From positions 186,001 to 250,000 of the forward strand of contig NZ_JASCXX010000003.1 of NCBI RefSeq assembly GCF_030012215.1: a stretch of DNA of 64,000 nt, in the 5' to 3' direction. The position numbers and the translations under genes were made by a program. The notes beneath the pieces were generated by a model. It saw nothing but the letters and a program-made list of their open reading frames with translations, made no database searches and was not told the DNA's origin. Every line of letters begins with the position of its first letter. Position 1 is the stretch's first letter. The stretch is from Anaerobaca lacustris (GTDB lineage Bacteria > Planctomycetota > Phycisphaerae > Sedimentisphaerales > Anaerobacaceae). Below, piece after piece: positions 1 to 9,543 of the stretch.

Positions 1-2
1 GG

Positions 3-3000
3 GAGCGGCATCCCGGCGAGCCGGGGCTCGCGTATGGCCTGGCGGTCTGCCACGCGCGATGCGGCCAGCTCGACCAAGCCCGAGACATGCTTGGGCGCGT
101 CGTGCATGACACCAACGATCGGCGTTGTCGACGGCTTTTTGACGATCTCGTCGCGCGCGTCGGTCCCTGCGACGAGCCGCAGCCCCACATCGCACGGGGT
201 TCTTCGCGAAATGCGTCCGGTCTGACGATCTTCGCGATGCCAAAGGCCTTTGAGGGGCATATTGGCACCATACAGAGGAACGCCATTCGGAGTTGGGCCC
301 GGCTCGATCCGGCTCCGGAGATCCTCCTGTTTGGCGATGAGCCGGGGATTTGCGAGATGGCCGAAGAAGTCGGCGCCCGCCACATTCCTCACGTCGATCG
401 AAATGAGTTCGGGACTCCTCTGGTCAACAAGCTCTTCGAGGCCGCCCAAGCGCATGCCTCGCATGAGATTATGGCGTATGTCAACGCGGACATGATCCTC
501 TTTCGGGAGTTCGTCGACGGCGTGCGGAAGGTGAGGACCGAACTGGATCGATTCCTGCTCATAGGGCAACGCTGGGATATTCCGATCCTCGAAGAAATCG
601 ACTTTCGTCAGCCTGGGTGGCAACGGTGGCTCCAGGAGCAGATGGAAGAGCATGCCATGCTTCACGCCGAGTGCGGCCTCGACTACTTCGTCTTCCCCAA
701 AGGGCTGTATCGGCAGATTCCTCCTTTTGCAGTCGGACGGATCGCCTGGGACAACTGGTTGGTCATGGCGCCGCACCGCGACGGTGTTCCCGTCGTGGAC
801 GGCACTGAGTTTATTACGGTGGTTCATCAGGACCATGACTATGGGCATGTCGCTGGAGGGCGACGCGAAGCCTGGACTGGCGCAGAGGCCTCGCGCAACC
901 GCGTTCTGGCCGGCACCGTGGACGATTCGGCCTATACCTCTGGGGCTCACTATATCCTGCGCCGCAACGGTCGGGTAGTGAAGACGCCGCCGCGCGAGCC
1001 CCTGTTCGGCACCACCGCGTATCGAGAGTACCGGCACGCCTGGCTGACCAGAGAGGCGCAGCGGCTCATGGCCCTCGGCCGGATGGAACTGGCGGCGACC
1101 AAGTGGGAGGAATCGCTCCCGATTCTGGAACGGTTGCTGATTGCAGCACGGCGGAAAGCACGCTCAGGAGGCACGGATGGCAAACCGCTGGCAGAGTGCT
1201 ATGTGACCAGTTGTATTTCGATGGCCCAGTGTTATATGAAGCAAGGACGTTACGACCAGGTCGTGACAAGCTATACGCGGCTCCTGGAAACGCCCCTTTT
1301 CGAGCTTCCGCAGAAGCAGCGTGACGACATCCAGCGGGTGTGCGATCAGTTACGGGAGCATCCGCCGCAAGGCGGAAGATCGCAGGGACGGTTGTCCGGC
1401 AATCGAAATGAGCGATACGCTCCGGCTCGAACTGTCGAACGGATGCAACGGGATGCGGCAACGAGGCAGGGCCCGGATCAGAAGCGGCTCGCCCTCGTCG
1501 TCTCGGTCCCGGAGCGCGCCGATGATCTGCGTCGTATCATCACGGACATCGAGGACCAGTTCGACGAGATACGTGTTCTATTGAATGAATACGAGACGGT
1601 CCCGGAGGACCTGCGCCGCTTTGCCAAGGTTTCTCGAATCGAGACGAGTGCCAGAGGAGAGTTGTTCGCCAGCGGAGTGTGGACGTTGTTGACGCCGGAG
1701 GATGAGGGATACGTGTTTGTGCTCGATGACGACATCACGTACCCGCCTGACTACGCCGACACGATGATCGCGAAGATCGAGGAGCATCAGCGTCGAGCCG
1801 TCGTTGTGGTCCACGGAATGGATTTCTGTCCACCGTTCGCCGATTTCGTCGTGGATCGGACGTTGTACCATTTCGAATCCGCCTGCCGACGGGATCGGAC
1901 CGTTCACGCCGGAGGTGTGGGAACGCTGGTATTTCATACCAGCACGATTCGTCCGGACAGCCGCGACTTGTGCTTTGCCGTCCTGGCGGCGAAGCGCAAG
2001 GTGCCCATCGTCTGTATCGCACGCGATGACGGTTGGCTGCTTTCGAAAAGGAAGCGGGGCAGGCAATTGTGGCACATGACCTCTCAGCCGGACCAGCGGA
2101 ACCTGAGGAACGGGCTTTTCCAGATCCATCTTCTTCCTCTGCTGAACATTGACGCACGGCAAGTCTCCTCGACCGACCATTGCTTCAGCATCTTCTCCTT
2201 CACCAACGGTCGAAGCACGTTCGACTACAGCGTTCGATCGCTGACAGACTCCTGGGATCGGCATGAGACGATCGTGGTGCTGCGAGACATGCCTTTTTTC
2301 GAGGCGGCCACCAAGTGCCTGAAAGACTGTCGGACGCCGTACTTCTTCAAAGTCGACGATGATTTCATCCTCCACCCCAAAGCCATCGCGTACATGCGAA
2401 AACAGGTGTTGGAGTATCCCTGTCCGGAGGAACTGGGGATTTATTATTGTCATCTGTGGGAAGACTGGACTGGCCGCGTTCGGCAGAGCATCAAGGTCTA
2501 CCGAGCGGAGGCCCTGCGCCGGATCGGCGGATTCCAGACGAACGATCAAGGAAAGGTGGATGAGGCCACGAAGGTGGCGCTGGAGCGGGCTGGGTTCAAG
2601 GTTGTCGAGGATCCGAGCGTGGTGGCCCTGCATGCTTGTGGCTCCTGGGAAGAACAGTTGGAGTACGAGCGACTCTGGAGCGCCATGGCCGAGGTGCCTT
2701 ACCAGAAGCCCACGCGCGATGCCATGAAGACCTACTGCGGGACCAAGTCGCTCGATACGCAATACGCGATGAGACTCGACATGCTGGAGTCCATCAATCG
2801 GCAGTTGGGTACACCCTTTCATCGGTTCCTGGTCGAAGGTTCGACGGCCCCTCAGAGCGTTGCGTCGCCGGAGGACTTGCGCCGGAGATCGGACGCATCT
2901 CTATCTGCATCTGCGGTCGATGCTGACGATTCGAGCGAGAGCCTGCTCCATCCGCCCTTCAGACCTCATCGACAAAGGGTGCGCGATCTGGGTTTGTGTG

Positions 3001-4283
3001 GTGCGGCGCCCGTGCCGTGTGAGTCGCAGGTCGACGGTGGACGACGCCCGCGAGTGACGGTGATCACAGCGTGCCGCAATGCCGCTCGGTTCCTCCCGGA
3101 ATGTCTGGACAGCATCCTGCCGCAAACTCTGGGCGAGTGGGAGCTGTTCCTGCTCGACGATGGCAGCACCGACGATACGCACCGGATCATGGAGGAGTAT
3201 GCCCGACGCGACAAACGCATCCAGGTGCACGGCTTCGACGACAACCGAGGGCCGTACGTCCGACGCAACTTCGCCATCGAGCGGGCCCGCGCGGACTTCA
3301 TCGTCATTCACGATGCGGACGACATCATGTGTCCGACGAAGCTCGAAACGCTCTACAATGAGATCAGCAGCGACGGCAATCTGGCCATGGTCGGGTCGAA
3401 CTACCGTTCGTTCATCGAGGAATACCAGGGGCCGGAATGCAGCGAGAGCAGCGAGCTGCCCTTGACTCACGACGAGATCCTGGCCCGGTTCCGATCCTGG
3501 CAGCACGGGATGAGTCATGGCTCGGCGATGCTGCGCAGGGCCCTCTTCCGCGAGATTGGTCCCTACGATGAGAATCCGTTCGCCGCCGATTCGTTCTGGT
3601 CGGCGAAACTGGCCTTGTACGCGGAGTCGGGCCGGCCGGTTCGCGTCCAGAACGTGCCCGAGTGTCTGACCCTGGTTCGGATGCACGCCAGCAATCACGC
3701 GCGGCTCCTGTCCACCCTGGATCCCCGCAATCGGAGAATCCGGTACCGGCAATACTGCGAATGCAAACTGCGGCGCGTCCGCGATCGGATGAAGTCACAG
3801 CCGAACATGGATATCGGACGTGAATTGCGTCAATGCACCTGCAGCGACTTCCTGACGCGATTCAAGGCCCAGATCATCGCATGGGAGAACGAACCGTTGG
3901 ACAGTCGAGTCGTCCCGGAGTATCTGCGGAGCGCCGTCCGTCTGTTCGATCTGGGGCGCTACGTCAATTGTGCGAGCATTCTCAACAGTGTGGAGTCCTT
4001 TGAGCCAACCATCGCGGATCGTATGGCGGGCTACGACCTGCTCCGGGGTCTGGCGTACTTCGCCCTGCGGCTGGAGCGACAAGCCCGGCTCCATCTGGAT
4101 CGCGAGATTCGCCGTCACGATACCCCCGCCGCCCGGCGGTTCGTTGAGGACGCCTTCGAGTCCGGAACGGCTGTGGATGTCCGGTCGTGGTGTCGGGACC
4201 ATGCCGAGCGATACAACATGGGTTTGGAGGAGGCCGGACCGAGGAAATCGCCGCAGATCGTACCGTCCATTGGCGCGATCTGA
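3..4283 (+). CDS. Large multi-domain glycosyltransferase with TPR-like segments (5' partial)
   Basis: The frame is open from the window edge and reads TPR-like residues before the first ATG (position 87), so the gene probably begins upstream. Four transferase-like modules can be seen, counted from the ATG at 87. The first spans about 45-290 (acidic YVNADMI). Next comes a helical TPR-like stretch at about 310-420. The second module spans about 467-690 (VLDDDITYPPDY) and the third about 698-920 (FKVDDDFILHP). The fourth is a clear GT2 domain at about 988-1240 (TVITACRNA, LLDDGSTDD, HDADD). A helical tail follows. The DxD-like clusters are typical of GT-A enzymes that bind sugar nucleotides through a metal. 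It lies 125 bp upstream of fliD, which suggests flagellin or filament-cap glycosylation, but that is inferred from position only. The family assignment of modules 1-3 is tentative. Confidence 0.8.
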   Translation, partial: ERHPGEPGLAYGLAVCHARCGQLDQARDMLGRVVHDTNDRRCRRLFDDLVARVGPCDEPQPHIARGSSRNASGLTIFAMPKAFEGHIGTIQRNAIRSWARLDPAPEILLFGDEPGICEMAEEVGARHIPHVDRNEFGTPLVNKLFEAAQAHASHEIMAYVNADMILFREFVDGVRKVRTELDRFLLIGQRWDIPILEEIDFRQPGWQRWLQEQMEEHAMLHAECGLDYFVFPKGLYRQIPPFAVGRIAWDNWLVMAPHRDGVPVVDGTEFITVVHQDHDYGHVAGGRREAWTGAEASRNRVLAGTVDDSAYTSGAHYILRRNGRVVKTPPREPLFGTTAYREYRHAWLTREAQRLMALGRMELAATKWEESLPILERLLIAARRKARSGGTDGKPLAECYVTSCISMAQCYMKQGRYDQVVTSYTRLLETPLFELPQKQRDDIQRVCDQLREHPPQGGRSQGRLSGNRNERYAPARTVERMQRDAATRQGPDQKRLALVVSVPERADDLRRIITDIEDQFDEIRVLLNEYETVPEDLRRFAKVSRIETSARGELFASGVWTLLTPEDEGYVFVLDDDITYPPDYADTMIAKIEEHQRRAVVVVHGMDFCPPFADFVVDRTLYHFESACRRDRTVHAGGVGTLVFHTSTIRPDSRDLCFAVLAAKRKVPIVCIARDDGWLLSKRKRGRQLWHMTSQPDQRNLRNGLFQIHLLPLLNIDARQVSSTDHCFSIFSFTNGRSTFDYSVRSLTDSWDRHETIVVLRDMPFFEAATKCLKDCRTPYFFKVDDDFILHPKAIAYMRKQVLEYPCPEELGIYYCHLWEDWTGRVRQSIKVYRAEALRRIGGFQTNDQGKVDEATKVALERAGFKVVEDPSVVALHACGSWEEQLEYERLWSAMAEVPYQKPTRDAMKTYCGTKSLDTQYAMRLDMLESINRQLGTPFHRFLVEGSTAPQSVASPEDLRRRSDASLSASAVDADDSSESLLHPPFRPHRQRVRDLGLCGAAPVPCESQVDGGRRPRVTVITACRNAARFLPECLDSILPQTLGEWELFLLDDGSTDDTHRIMEEYARRDKRIQVHGFDDNRGPYVRRNFAIERARADFIVIHDADDIMCPTKLETLYNEISSDGNLAMVGSNYRSFIEEYQGPECSESSELPLTHDEILARFRSWQHGMSHGSAMLRRALFREIGPYDENPFAADSFWSAKLALYAESGRPVRVQNVPECLTLVRMHASNHARLLSTLDPRNRRIRYRQYCECKLRRVRDRMKSQPNMDIGRELRQCTCSDFLTRFKAQIIAWENEPLDSRVVPEYLRSAVRLFDLGRYVNCASILNSVESFEPTIADRMAGYDLLRGLAYFALRLERQARLHLDREIRRHDTPAARRFVEDAFESGTAVDVRSWCRDHAERYNMGLEEAGPRKSPQIVPSIGAI

Positions 4284-4318
4284 AAAAACAAGGCTCGGGG
4301 GTTCAGGACCGTCTGGGT

Positions 4319-4352
4319 CGGAACGATAACACTATCGGGGTCGTTCGTTCCG
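4319..4352 (+). other. Inverted repeat in the leader upstream of fliD
   Basis: An 8-bp perfect inverted repeat, CGGAACGA at 4319-4326 and TCGTTCCG at 4345-4352, encloses an 18-base loop. It has no U-tract, so it is not a standard intrinsic terminator. The sequence AACGATAA at 4322-4329 resembles the -10 element of the flagellin sigma-28 promoter in this window, but no good -35 is present. It may be a weak promoter, an operator or an RNA hairpin. Confidence 0.3.
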
Positions 4353-4408
4353 AGGGCCCCAGGTATGGTTCCGCCGACCTGCCGGCGGCAAATGAAGGGT
4401 CGATACAC

Positions 4409-6433
4409 ATGGGCGAATTGCGTCTTTCAGGGTTGTCAACCGGAATTGACACGAGCACGCTGATTACCCAGTTGATGGCGGTGGAGCAGCGCCGGCTCAA
4501 CAAGTACGTCGAACGAAAGGACACGTGGGACCAGCGCAAAGAGGCCCTCAACACACTGAAAAACATGCTCAACGATCTCAAGAACGCGGCGTCGGCCCTT
4601 GCCGACGCCCGGAAGCTGCGGACCTATACCTCCCTGTCCAGCAATGCGGACGTCCTGACGGCCGAATCGTCCCATAATGCATTCGAGGGCAACCATTCGG
4701 TTGTCATCAATCAGCTTGCCAACGCCGAACGCTGGGTCCACACGACCGGAATGACGTACAAGGAAGATTACGTCGGGGAAGGGGTCTTCATCTACTCGTA
4801 CAACGACCGGGAGGTGACCGTCACCACGACCGCCGATACGACCTTGGAGGCCTTTGCCGCCCTGATCAACAACGATGCGAACAACCCTGGAGTGACCGCC
4901 AGCCTGCTGCATCACAACGGCGCCTATCATCTCGTTCTCAACGGCAACGATGCCGGCTCCGACTACGAAATCTCCATCAACACCAGCAACACGGAGGTGT
5001 GGCAAACTGCCTCGCCTTTGACCGTGAAGGGCGAGAACGCCGTGCAGTCCACGAGGATCAGGGACCTCGATCAGTTCAGCGGCACGTTTGCCGGCGATGA
5101 ATCCATCACGATCACGGGCCGACAGCACGATGGGACGGAGGTGAACCACAGCTTCGCCGTCAACCAGAACACCCGGATCGAGCATCTCGTCGAGGAGATC
5201 AACAGCGCGTTCGGAGGGACGGCAACCGCTACCGTCGTGAACGGTCAGATTCGACTGACCGACCGCACCCACGGCACCAGCCAGATGCAGTTGAGTCTCA
5301 GCTACAACCCGGGTTCCGGCTCCACGACGTTGGACCTCCCTGTGGCGGCGCAATCCACGCAAGGCGGAAGCACCGCGGCGAGCCTGGCGGGATTCGCCGA
5401 AGCGGACTTCTCCGAGACGCAATCGGCGCAGGATTCGCAGATCAAGGTGGACGGTTTCCCTCTCGGCGACGACGAATGGATCACCCGCAGCGCCAACACG
5501 ATCGACGACGTTCTCCAGGGCGTGACGTTGTCTCTGCATGACACCGGGACGGTTCAGGTGAATCTGACGCGTGACATCGAATCGGTCAAGGAGAAGCTCG
5601 AGTCGATGATCGACGCCTACAACTCCGTAGTGACGTTCCTCGCCGAGAAGACCGGGTACAACAGCGCGCTCAAGACGGCCGGCGTTCTGATGGGCGACTC
5701 GACGGTGTCGAGCATCGCCAACAGCCTGCGCATGCCGCTGATCCGGCAGACCAGCGGCTTCGTCACCGACATCGACGCGTTTCTCATGCCCGCGCAGGTG
5801 GGCCTCGAACTCGACCGGGACGGGATGCTTTCCCTGGATACGACCGCGTTTGACGAGGCCATCACAAAGAACTACATGGGTGTGCTGGCGCTCATCGGGG
5901 CCGACAAGACCGGCAGTTCCGACAGCAACACAGTCCAGTTCTACAGCGCTTCCGACCAGTACACGCAAAGCGGGACGTACAACGTGCAGGTCACGATCTC
6001 CGGAGGAGTCATCACGAGCGCCGGGATCAAGGCGGCGGGCGAATCGACGTATCGTGACGCGACGGTCAGCGGGAACATTGTCATTGGCAATAGTGCGTTC
6101 AACGACAAGGGCAAGCCGATGTATGCCGAAAACGGCCTGGCGTTGAGCGTCGACCTCAGCCAGGACGGCACGTTCAACGCCACGGTCCGTGTCAAGCAGG
6201 GATTCACCGGTTCCCTGGAGGACGTGATCGACCGGTTCTTGCAGCCCACGGACGGTTGGCTGACGCTGGATCAGAATTCGATCGACGTGCAGATTCGCAA
6301 TCTGGAGGATCGCATCGCCGTGGAGGAGACCCGCCTGTCACGCGTCGAACAGCGTCTGATCACGAAGTACGCGCGTCTCGAGAGGACGCTGACGCTGATG
6401 CAGAACCAGATGGCCGGTCTGCAGATGGGATAG
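4409..6433 (+). CDS. fliD: Flagellar filament cap protein FliD (HAP2)
   Basis: FliD sits at the tip of the flagellar filament as an oligomeric cap and promotes folding of exported flagellin subunits. The predicted protein of 674 residues begins MGELRLSGLSTGIDTSTLI, the characteristic FliD N-terminus, followed by a helical D0/D1 region. Its middle is rich in beta strands. It ends in a predicted coiled coil (about 630-674, RLSRVEQRLITKYARLERT) typical of the C-terminal D0 helix. It is longer than many family members (roughly 450-550), with the extra length in the surface-exposed middle domains. The ATG at 4409 was chosen because the FliD motif begins right there; an AAGGG-like element lies upstream. 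It is convergent with flhB, and a glycosyltransferase gene ends 125 bp upstream. Confidence 0.93.
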   Translation: MGELRLSGLSTGIDTSTLITQLMAVEQRRLNKYVERKDTWDQRKEALNTLKNMLNDLKNAASALADARKLRTYTSLSSNADVLTAESSHNAFEGNHSVVINQLANAERWVHTTGMTYKEDYVGEGVFIYSYNDREVTVTTTADTTLEAFAALINNDANNPGVTASLLHHNGAYHLVLNGNDAGSDYEISINTSNTEVWQTASPLTVKGENAVQSTRIRDLDQFSGTFAGDESITITGRQHDGTEVNHSFAVNQNTRIEHLVEEINSAFGGTATATVVNGQIRLTDRTHGTSQMQLSLSYNPGSGSTTLDLPVAAQSTQGGSTAASLAGFAEADFSETQSAQDSQIKVDGFPLGDDEWITRSANTIDDVLQGVTLSLHDTGTVQVNLTRDIESVKEKLESMIDAYNSVVTFLAEKTGYNSALKTAGVLMGDSTVSSIANSLRMPLIRQTSGFVTDIDAFLMPAQVGLELDRDGMLSLDTTAFDEAITKNYMGVLALIGADKTGSSDSNTVQFYSASDQYTQSGTYNVQVTISGGVITSAGIKAAGESTYRDATVSGNIVIGNSAFNDKGKPMYAENGLALSVDLSQDGTFNATVRVKQGFTGSLEDVIDRFLQPTDGWLTLDQNSIDVQIRNLEDRIAVEETRLSRVEQRLITKYARLERTLTLMQNQMAGLQMG

Positions 6434-6478
6434 CGTACAGGGGGCCGTTTCGCAAGACCTCGGCGCGGGGGCCTCGTG

Positions 6479-7555
6479 TCATCGTGCGGCCTTCTTGCCC
6501 TGTCGGAGCCGGTAGACCATCGCCAGCACTTCCGCCACGGCCACGTACAACGATTCGGGGATGCGCTGGCCCGGCTTGACCGCGGCGTAGATCGCCCGGG
6601 CCACCTCAGGCCGCCGGACGATCGGAACGCCGTGGGAGCGTGCGATCTTGATGATCTTCTGGGCCATATGGTCGGCGCCCTTGGCCAACAGAACGGGGGC
6701 GTCCATGGTCGCCGCCTCATAGCGCAACGCCACGGCCACGTGCGTCGGGTTCACCAGAATGACGCTGGCCTTGGGCACCTCCTGGATCAGACGCTTCATC
6801 GACATTTCGATCTGAATCCGGCGGATCCGGCTCTTGACCTCCGGCGAGCCATCGCTGTCCTTACGCTCCTGTTTGACCTCCTGCCGGGTCATCTTCAGTT
6901 CGTGGATGTACTGCCATTTCTGGTAGAGCGTATCGGCCAGTCCCAGGATGATCACAGCGATGCCGACGCGAATCCCAAGACCGAACGTCATCGACGCGAT
7001 GGAACCGATGAGCTGGGACGACCATGCCCAGCGCAGCGCGGCCATGGCCTCCAGCTTGTCTCTAAGGTAGAACCAGACGATTACACCGACGATCAACAGC
7101 TTGGCGATCTCGGCGAGCAGACGGACCAGGGTCCGTGGGTTGGCGGCTCTCTGGATCGCGGTGGCGGGATTGATGGCGTCCCACTTCAACTGAATGGCCT
7201 GTGGGCTGAACGTCAGGCCCCCGATGACAATGCTCGTGGCGATCCCGGCCACACTGATGACCGCGAGGACGGGCAGCATGACGAGGAGGGCGTCGATGAT
7301 GTTCGCGTTCATATAGGCGGCGAAGATCTGCGGGTTGGCCAAGGGGCCGATCTGGCCGGACGCGCTCGTTTCGACCTGCCCCTTGAACCACTGGAACAGA
7401 CCGGGCGCCAGCAGGGCCAGACTCAGAAACAATGCGAGGAGCGTGACCGCGGCCCCCATGTCCTGGCTCTGGGGGACCTGCCCTTTCTCACGGGCTTTGC
7501 CCAGCTTTCGCGAGGTCGGTTGTTCTGTCTTTTCGGCGGCGGGTTTCTCGGCCAT
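6479..7555 (-). CDS. flhB: Flagellar export switch protein FlhB
   Basis: FlhB is an inner-membrane component of the flagellar type III export gate. It switches substrate specificity from rod/hook to filament after self-cleavage. The 358-residue protein has an N-terminal basic stretch (TSRKLGKAREKGQVPQS), four hydrophobic segments between about 30 and 215, and a cytoplasmic domain. The autocleavage motif NPTH is at residues 269-272 (VILVNPTHVAVALRYE), the same location as in well-studied FlhB proteins. It is the last gene of the minus-strand flagellar operon, 66 bp after fliR, and has no obvious strong ribosome-binding site. FlhA, its usual partner, is not in the window. Confidence 0.96.
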   Translation of the reverse strand: MAEKPAAEKTEQPTSRKLGKAREKGQVPQSQDMGAAVTLLALFLSLALLAPGLFQWFKGQVETSASGQIGPLANPQIFAAYMNANIIDALLVMLPVLAVISVAGIATSIVIGGLTFSPQAIQLKWDAINPATAIQRAANPRTLVRLLAEIAKLLIVGVIVWFYLRDKLEAMAALRWAWSSQLIGSIASMTFGLGIRVGIAVIILGLADTLYQKWQYIHELKMTRQEVKQERKDSDGSPEVKSRIRRIQIEMSMKRLIQEVPKASVILVNPTHVAVALRYEAATMDAPVLLAKGADHMAQKIIKIARSHGVPIVRRPEVARAIYAAVKPGQRIPESLYVAVAEVLAMVYRLRQGKKAAR

Positions 7556-7621
7556 CGTTTTGATCGATTATGGATTACTGACAATCGGAGAGACAAGACG
7601 CATCCACAATCAACAATCCTT

Positions 7622-8383
7622 CTAAAGCGGTAGCAGTTGCGCCATCCAGTCGGCCATTTCGGTTACGTACCCGTGGATGAACGGCAGGAACATTGCGGCC
7701 ATGATCAACCCCAGGCCGATTCGTGCCGGCATGCTGATGAAGAGGATGTTCATCTCCGGAACCAGTCGGGCCAGAAGGGCCAGGGCCACCATGAGGACCA
7801 TGAACGCCGCCAGCATCGGGGCGGCCAGACGCAGGCTGGCGATCAACATGGTCGAGCCGGCGGTGAGCACGCCGCCGGTCAGGGTCTGGATGGTCGGGGT
7901 GGTCCCTATGGGAAAGGCCGCAAAGCTCTTGGACAGGACCAGGAGAAGCAGGTGGTGGCCGTTGGCGCAGAGAAACAGCAGGACGAAGATCATCTCAAGC
8001 AGACCGCCAAGCGGCTGGGCGCCTTCGCCGGTCAGCGGGTCGAGAATCTCGGCCATCGTCAATCCCATCTGGCGTTCAACGATCTGTCCGCTGAGCCTCA
8101 CGACGGAGAACAACGAGCTGACGATCAGTCCCAGGGCCAGGCCATATGTGGCTTCGCCCGCCAACAGCAACAGCGCCTGCACGGTGTCACGCAGGCTGTC
8201 GGAGGCGACGGCGTCGATCCCGATCGCCTTCGGAACGACGCCGGCGAAGAATACCGAGACCAGTACGGTCGCCGCCACTTTGACCCGAACCGGGATCGCC
8301 TGCCATCCGAAGACCGGCACGACCAGGAAGAACGCCGAGACGCGGGTCAGGACCAGGGCGAAGCCGAGCAGTGTTTCGAGCAT
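7622..8383 (-). CDS. fliR: Flagellar export gate protein FliR
   Basis: FliR is an integral membrane protein that assembles with FliP and FliQ into the helical core of the flagellar export gate. The 253-residue product begins MLETLLGFALVLTRVSAF and shows a run of long hydrophobic segments through to LGLIMAAMFLPFIHG, matching the usual length and hydrophobicity of FliR. The order fliP-fliQ-fliR-flhB is the classical one. It starts at an ATG 15 bp downstream of the fliQ stop, consistent with one transcript. Confidence 0.94.
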   Translation of the reverse strand: MLETLLGFALVLTRVSAFFLVVPVFGWQAIPVRVKVAATVLVSVFFAGVVPKAIGIDAVASDSLRDTVQALLLLAGEATYGLALGLIVSSLFSVVRLSGQIVERQMGLTMAEILDPLTGEGAQPLGGLLEMIFVLLFLCANGHHLLLLVLSKSFAAFPIGTTPTIQTLTGGVLTAGSTMLIASLRLAAPMLAAFMVLMVALALLARLVPEMNILFISMPARIGLGLIMAAMFLPFIHGYVTEMADWMAQLLPL

Positions 8384-8398
8384 CCGGGGCCCCCGCGA

Positions 8399-8668
8399 TC
8401 AGTGCCTGATGTTCTCGATCTGGGCGAAGATTTCGGCCGTGAATCGCAACGCGATCTGGAGCATCCAACTGCCAAATGCCATGCCGACTACGGAGACGGC
8501 CAGCAGCTTCGGAACGATGGTCAGGGTCATGTCCCGGATGGACGTGATCGCCTGGAGCAGAGTGATGATGATGCCCACGGCCATGCACGTAATCAGGATT
8601 GGCGCCGACAGAAGCAGCGCGGTTTCCAGCGTATGCCTTCCCAGATAAAGCACGAAACTGCTATCCAT
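8399..8668 (-). CDS. fliQ: Flagellar export gate protein FliQ
   Basis: A small membrane protein of 89 residues with two hydrophobic helices (about 15-40 and 50-78), the normal size and topology for FliQ. FliQ wraps around the FliP-FliR core of the export gate in the inner membrane. The motif LLSAPILITCMAVGIIITLL with the following QAITSIRDMTL segment is typical. It lies between fliP (32 bp away) and fliR (15 bp away). Confidence 0.94.
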   Translation of the reverse strand: MDSSFVLYLGRHTLETALLLSAPILITCMAVGIIITLLQAITSIRDMTLTIVPKLLAVSVVGMAFGSWMLQIALRFTAEIFAQIENIRH

Positions 8669-8700
8669 AGATTTCCATCCTCTCTATCACGAGGCGGCCG

Positions 8701-9543
8701 TCATTGAAATCCGAGACTGAGGCTCTTGGCCAGCAATCCCCACCCATCGACCAGGATGAACAGGATCAGCTTGAACGGCAGCGAGATCATCACGGGGGGG
8801 AGCATCATCATTCCCGCGCTGAGCAGCACGCTGGCGATGACCATGTCGATCAGCAGGAACGGGATGAACAGCAGGCAGCCGATCTCAAAGGCGGTTCGGA
8901 ACTCGCTGATGATGAAGGCCGGGATGACGATGTGAAGCGGAATGTCCATTGCCGTGGCGGGGGGGGAGGCCTTGGCCATCTCAAGAAAGAGCGCCAGATC
9001 GCTTCGGCGGCTCTGACGCAACATGAACTCCTTGAGGCACCCGGCTGCGCTGTCCGTCGCCGCGGCGAAACTGATCTGGTCGGCCAGGTAGGGCTGGATC
9101 GCCTCCGTGTTGACCTTGGAGTAGGTCGGCGCCATCGTATAGAGTGTCAGAAAGAGGGCCAGACCGATGACGGCGACTGTCGGCGGTATGGTCTGTGTGC
9201 TCAGGGCCCGACGGACGAACGACAGCACGATCACGATTCGCGTGAAGGAGGTCGTCATGACCAGCAAGCTGGGCAGGATTGCCAGGCCGCTGAAGATGAT
9301 GACCAGCCTGACGGGCGTGGACCATTCCTTGCCCTCGGTCTCCTGGGCAGTTGCTTTGTCAAGAAGGGTTGCCAGATCGCCGAGGCTCGGGACATTGCCC
9401 GAGGGCGAAATATCCATCACATCGGATTCCGTCTCGGGCAACTCCAGAGGCGCGATTGGGGTGATGATCTGGCCGTATGAGACGGCGCTCATCGCCAGCC
9501 CGACCAGCGATAGGGCGATCAGCCTGATTCGGGTCGAAGCCAT
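8701..9543 (-). CDS. fliP: Flagellar export gate protein FliP
   Basis: FliP forms the pentameric core of the flagellar export gate. The product has 280 residues. Residues 1-24 look like a cleavable signal peptide (basic start, hydrophobic core, VSYGQ), as is usual for FliP. The body has FliP signatures, including VMTTSFTRIVIVLSFVRRAL and, near the C-terminus, SAGMMMLPPVMISLPFKLIL. Its ATG abuts the fliO stop codon with no gap, which suggests coupled translation. The pairing with fliO, fliQ and fliR supports the call. Confidence 0.96.
   Translation of the reverse strand: MASTRIRLIALSLVGLAMSAVSYGQIITPIAPLELPETESDVMDISPSGNVPSLGDLATLLDKATAQETEGKEWSTPVRLVIIFSGLAILPSLLVMTTSFTRIVIVLSFVRRALSTQTIPPTVAVIGLALFLTLYTMAPTYSKVNTEAIQPYLADQISFAAATDSAAGCLKEFMLRQSRRSDLALFLEMAKASPPATAMDIPLHIVIPAFIISEFRTAFEIGCLLFIPFLLIDMVIASVLLSAGMMMLPPVMISLPFKLILFILVDGWGLLAKSLSLGFQ

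Noticed and set aside
1578-2822. Minus-strand open frame within the giant glycosyltransferase
   Set aside because: It overlaps two recognisable transferase modules on the plus strand and has no start signal or motif.
4436-5968. Minus-strand open frame of about 510 codons opposite fliD
   Set aside because: Composition is typical of GC-rich antisense frames; fliD motifs are clear on the plus strand.
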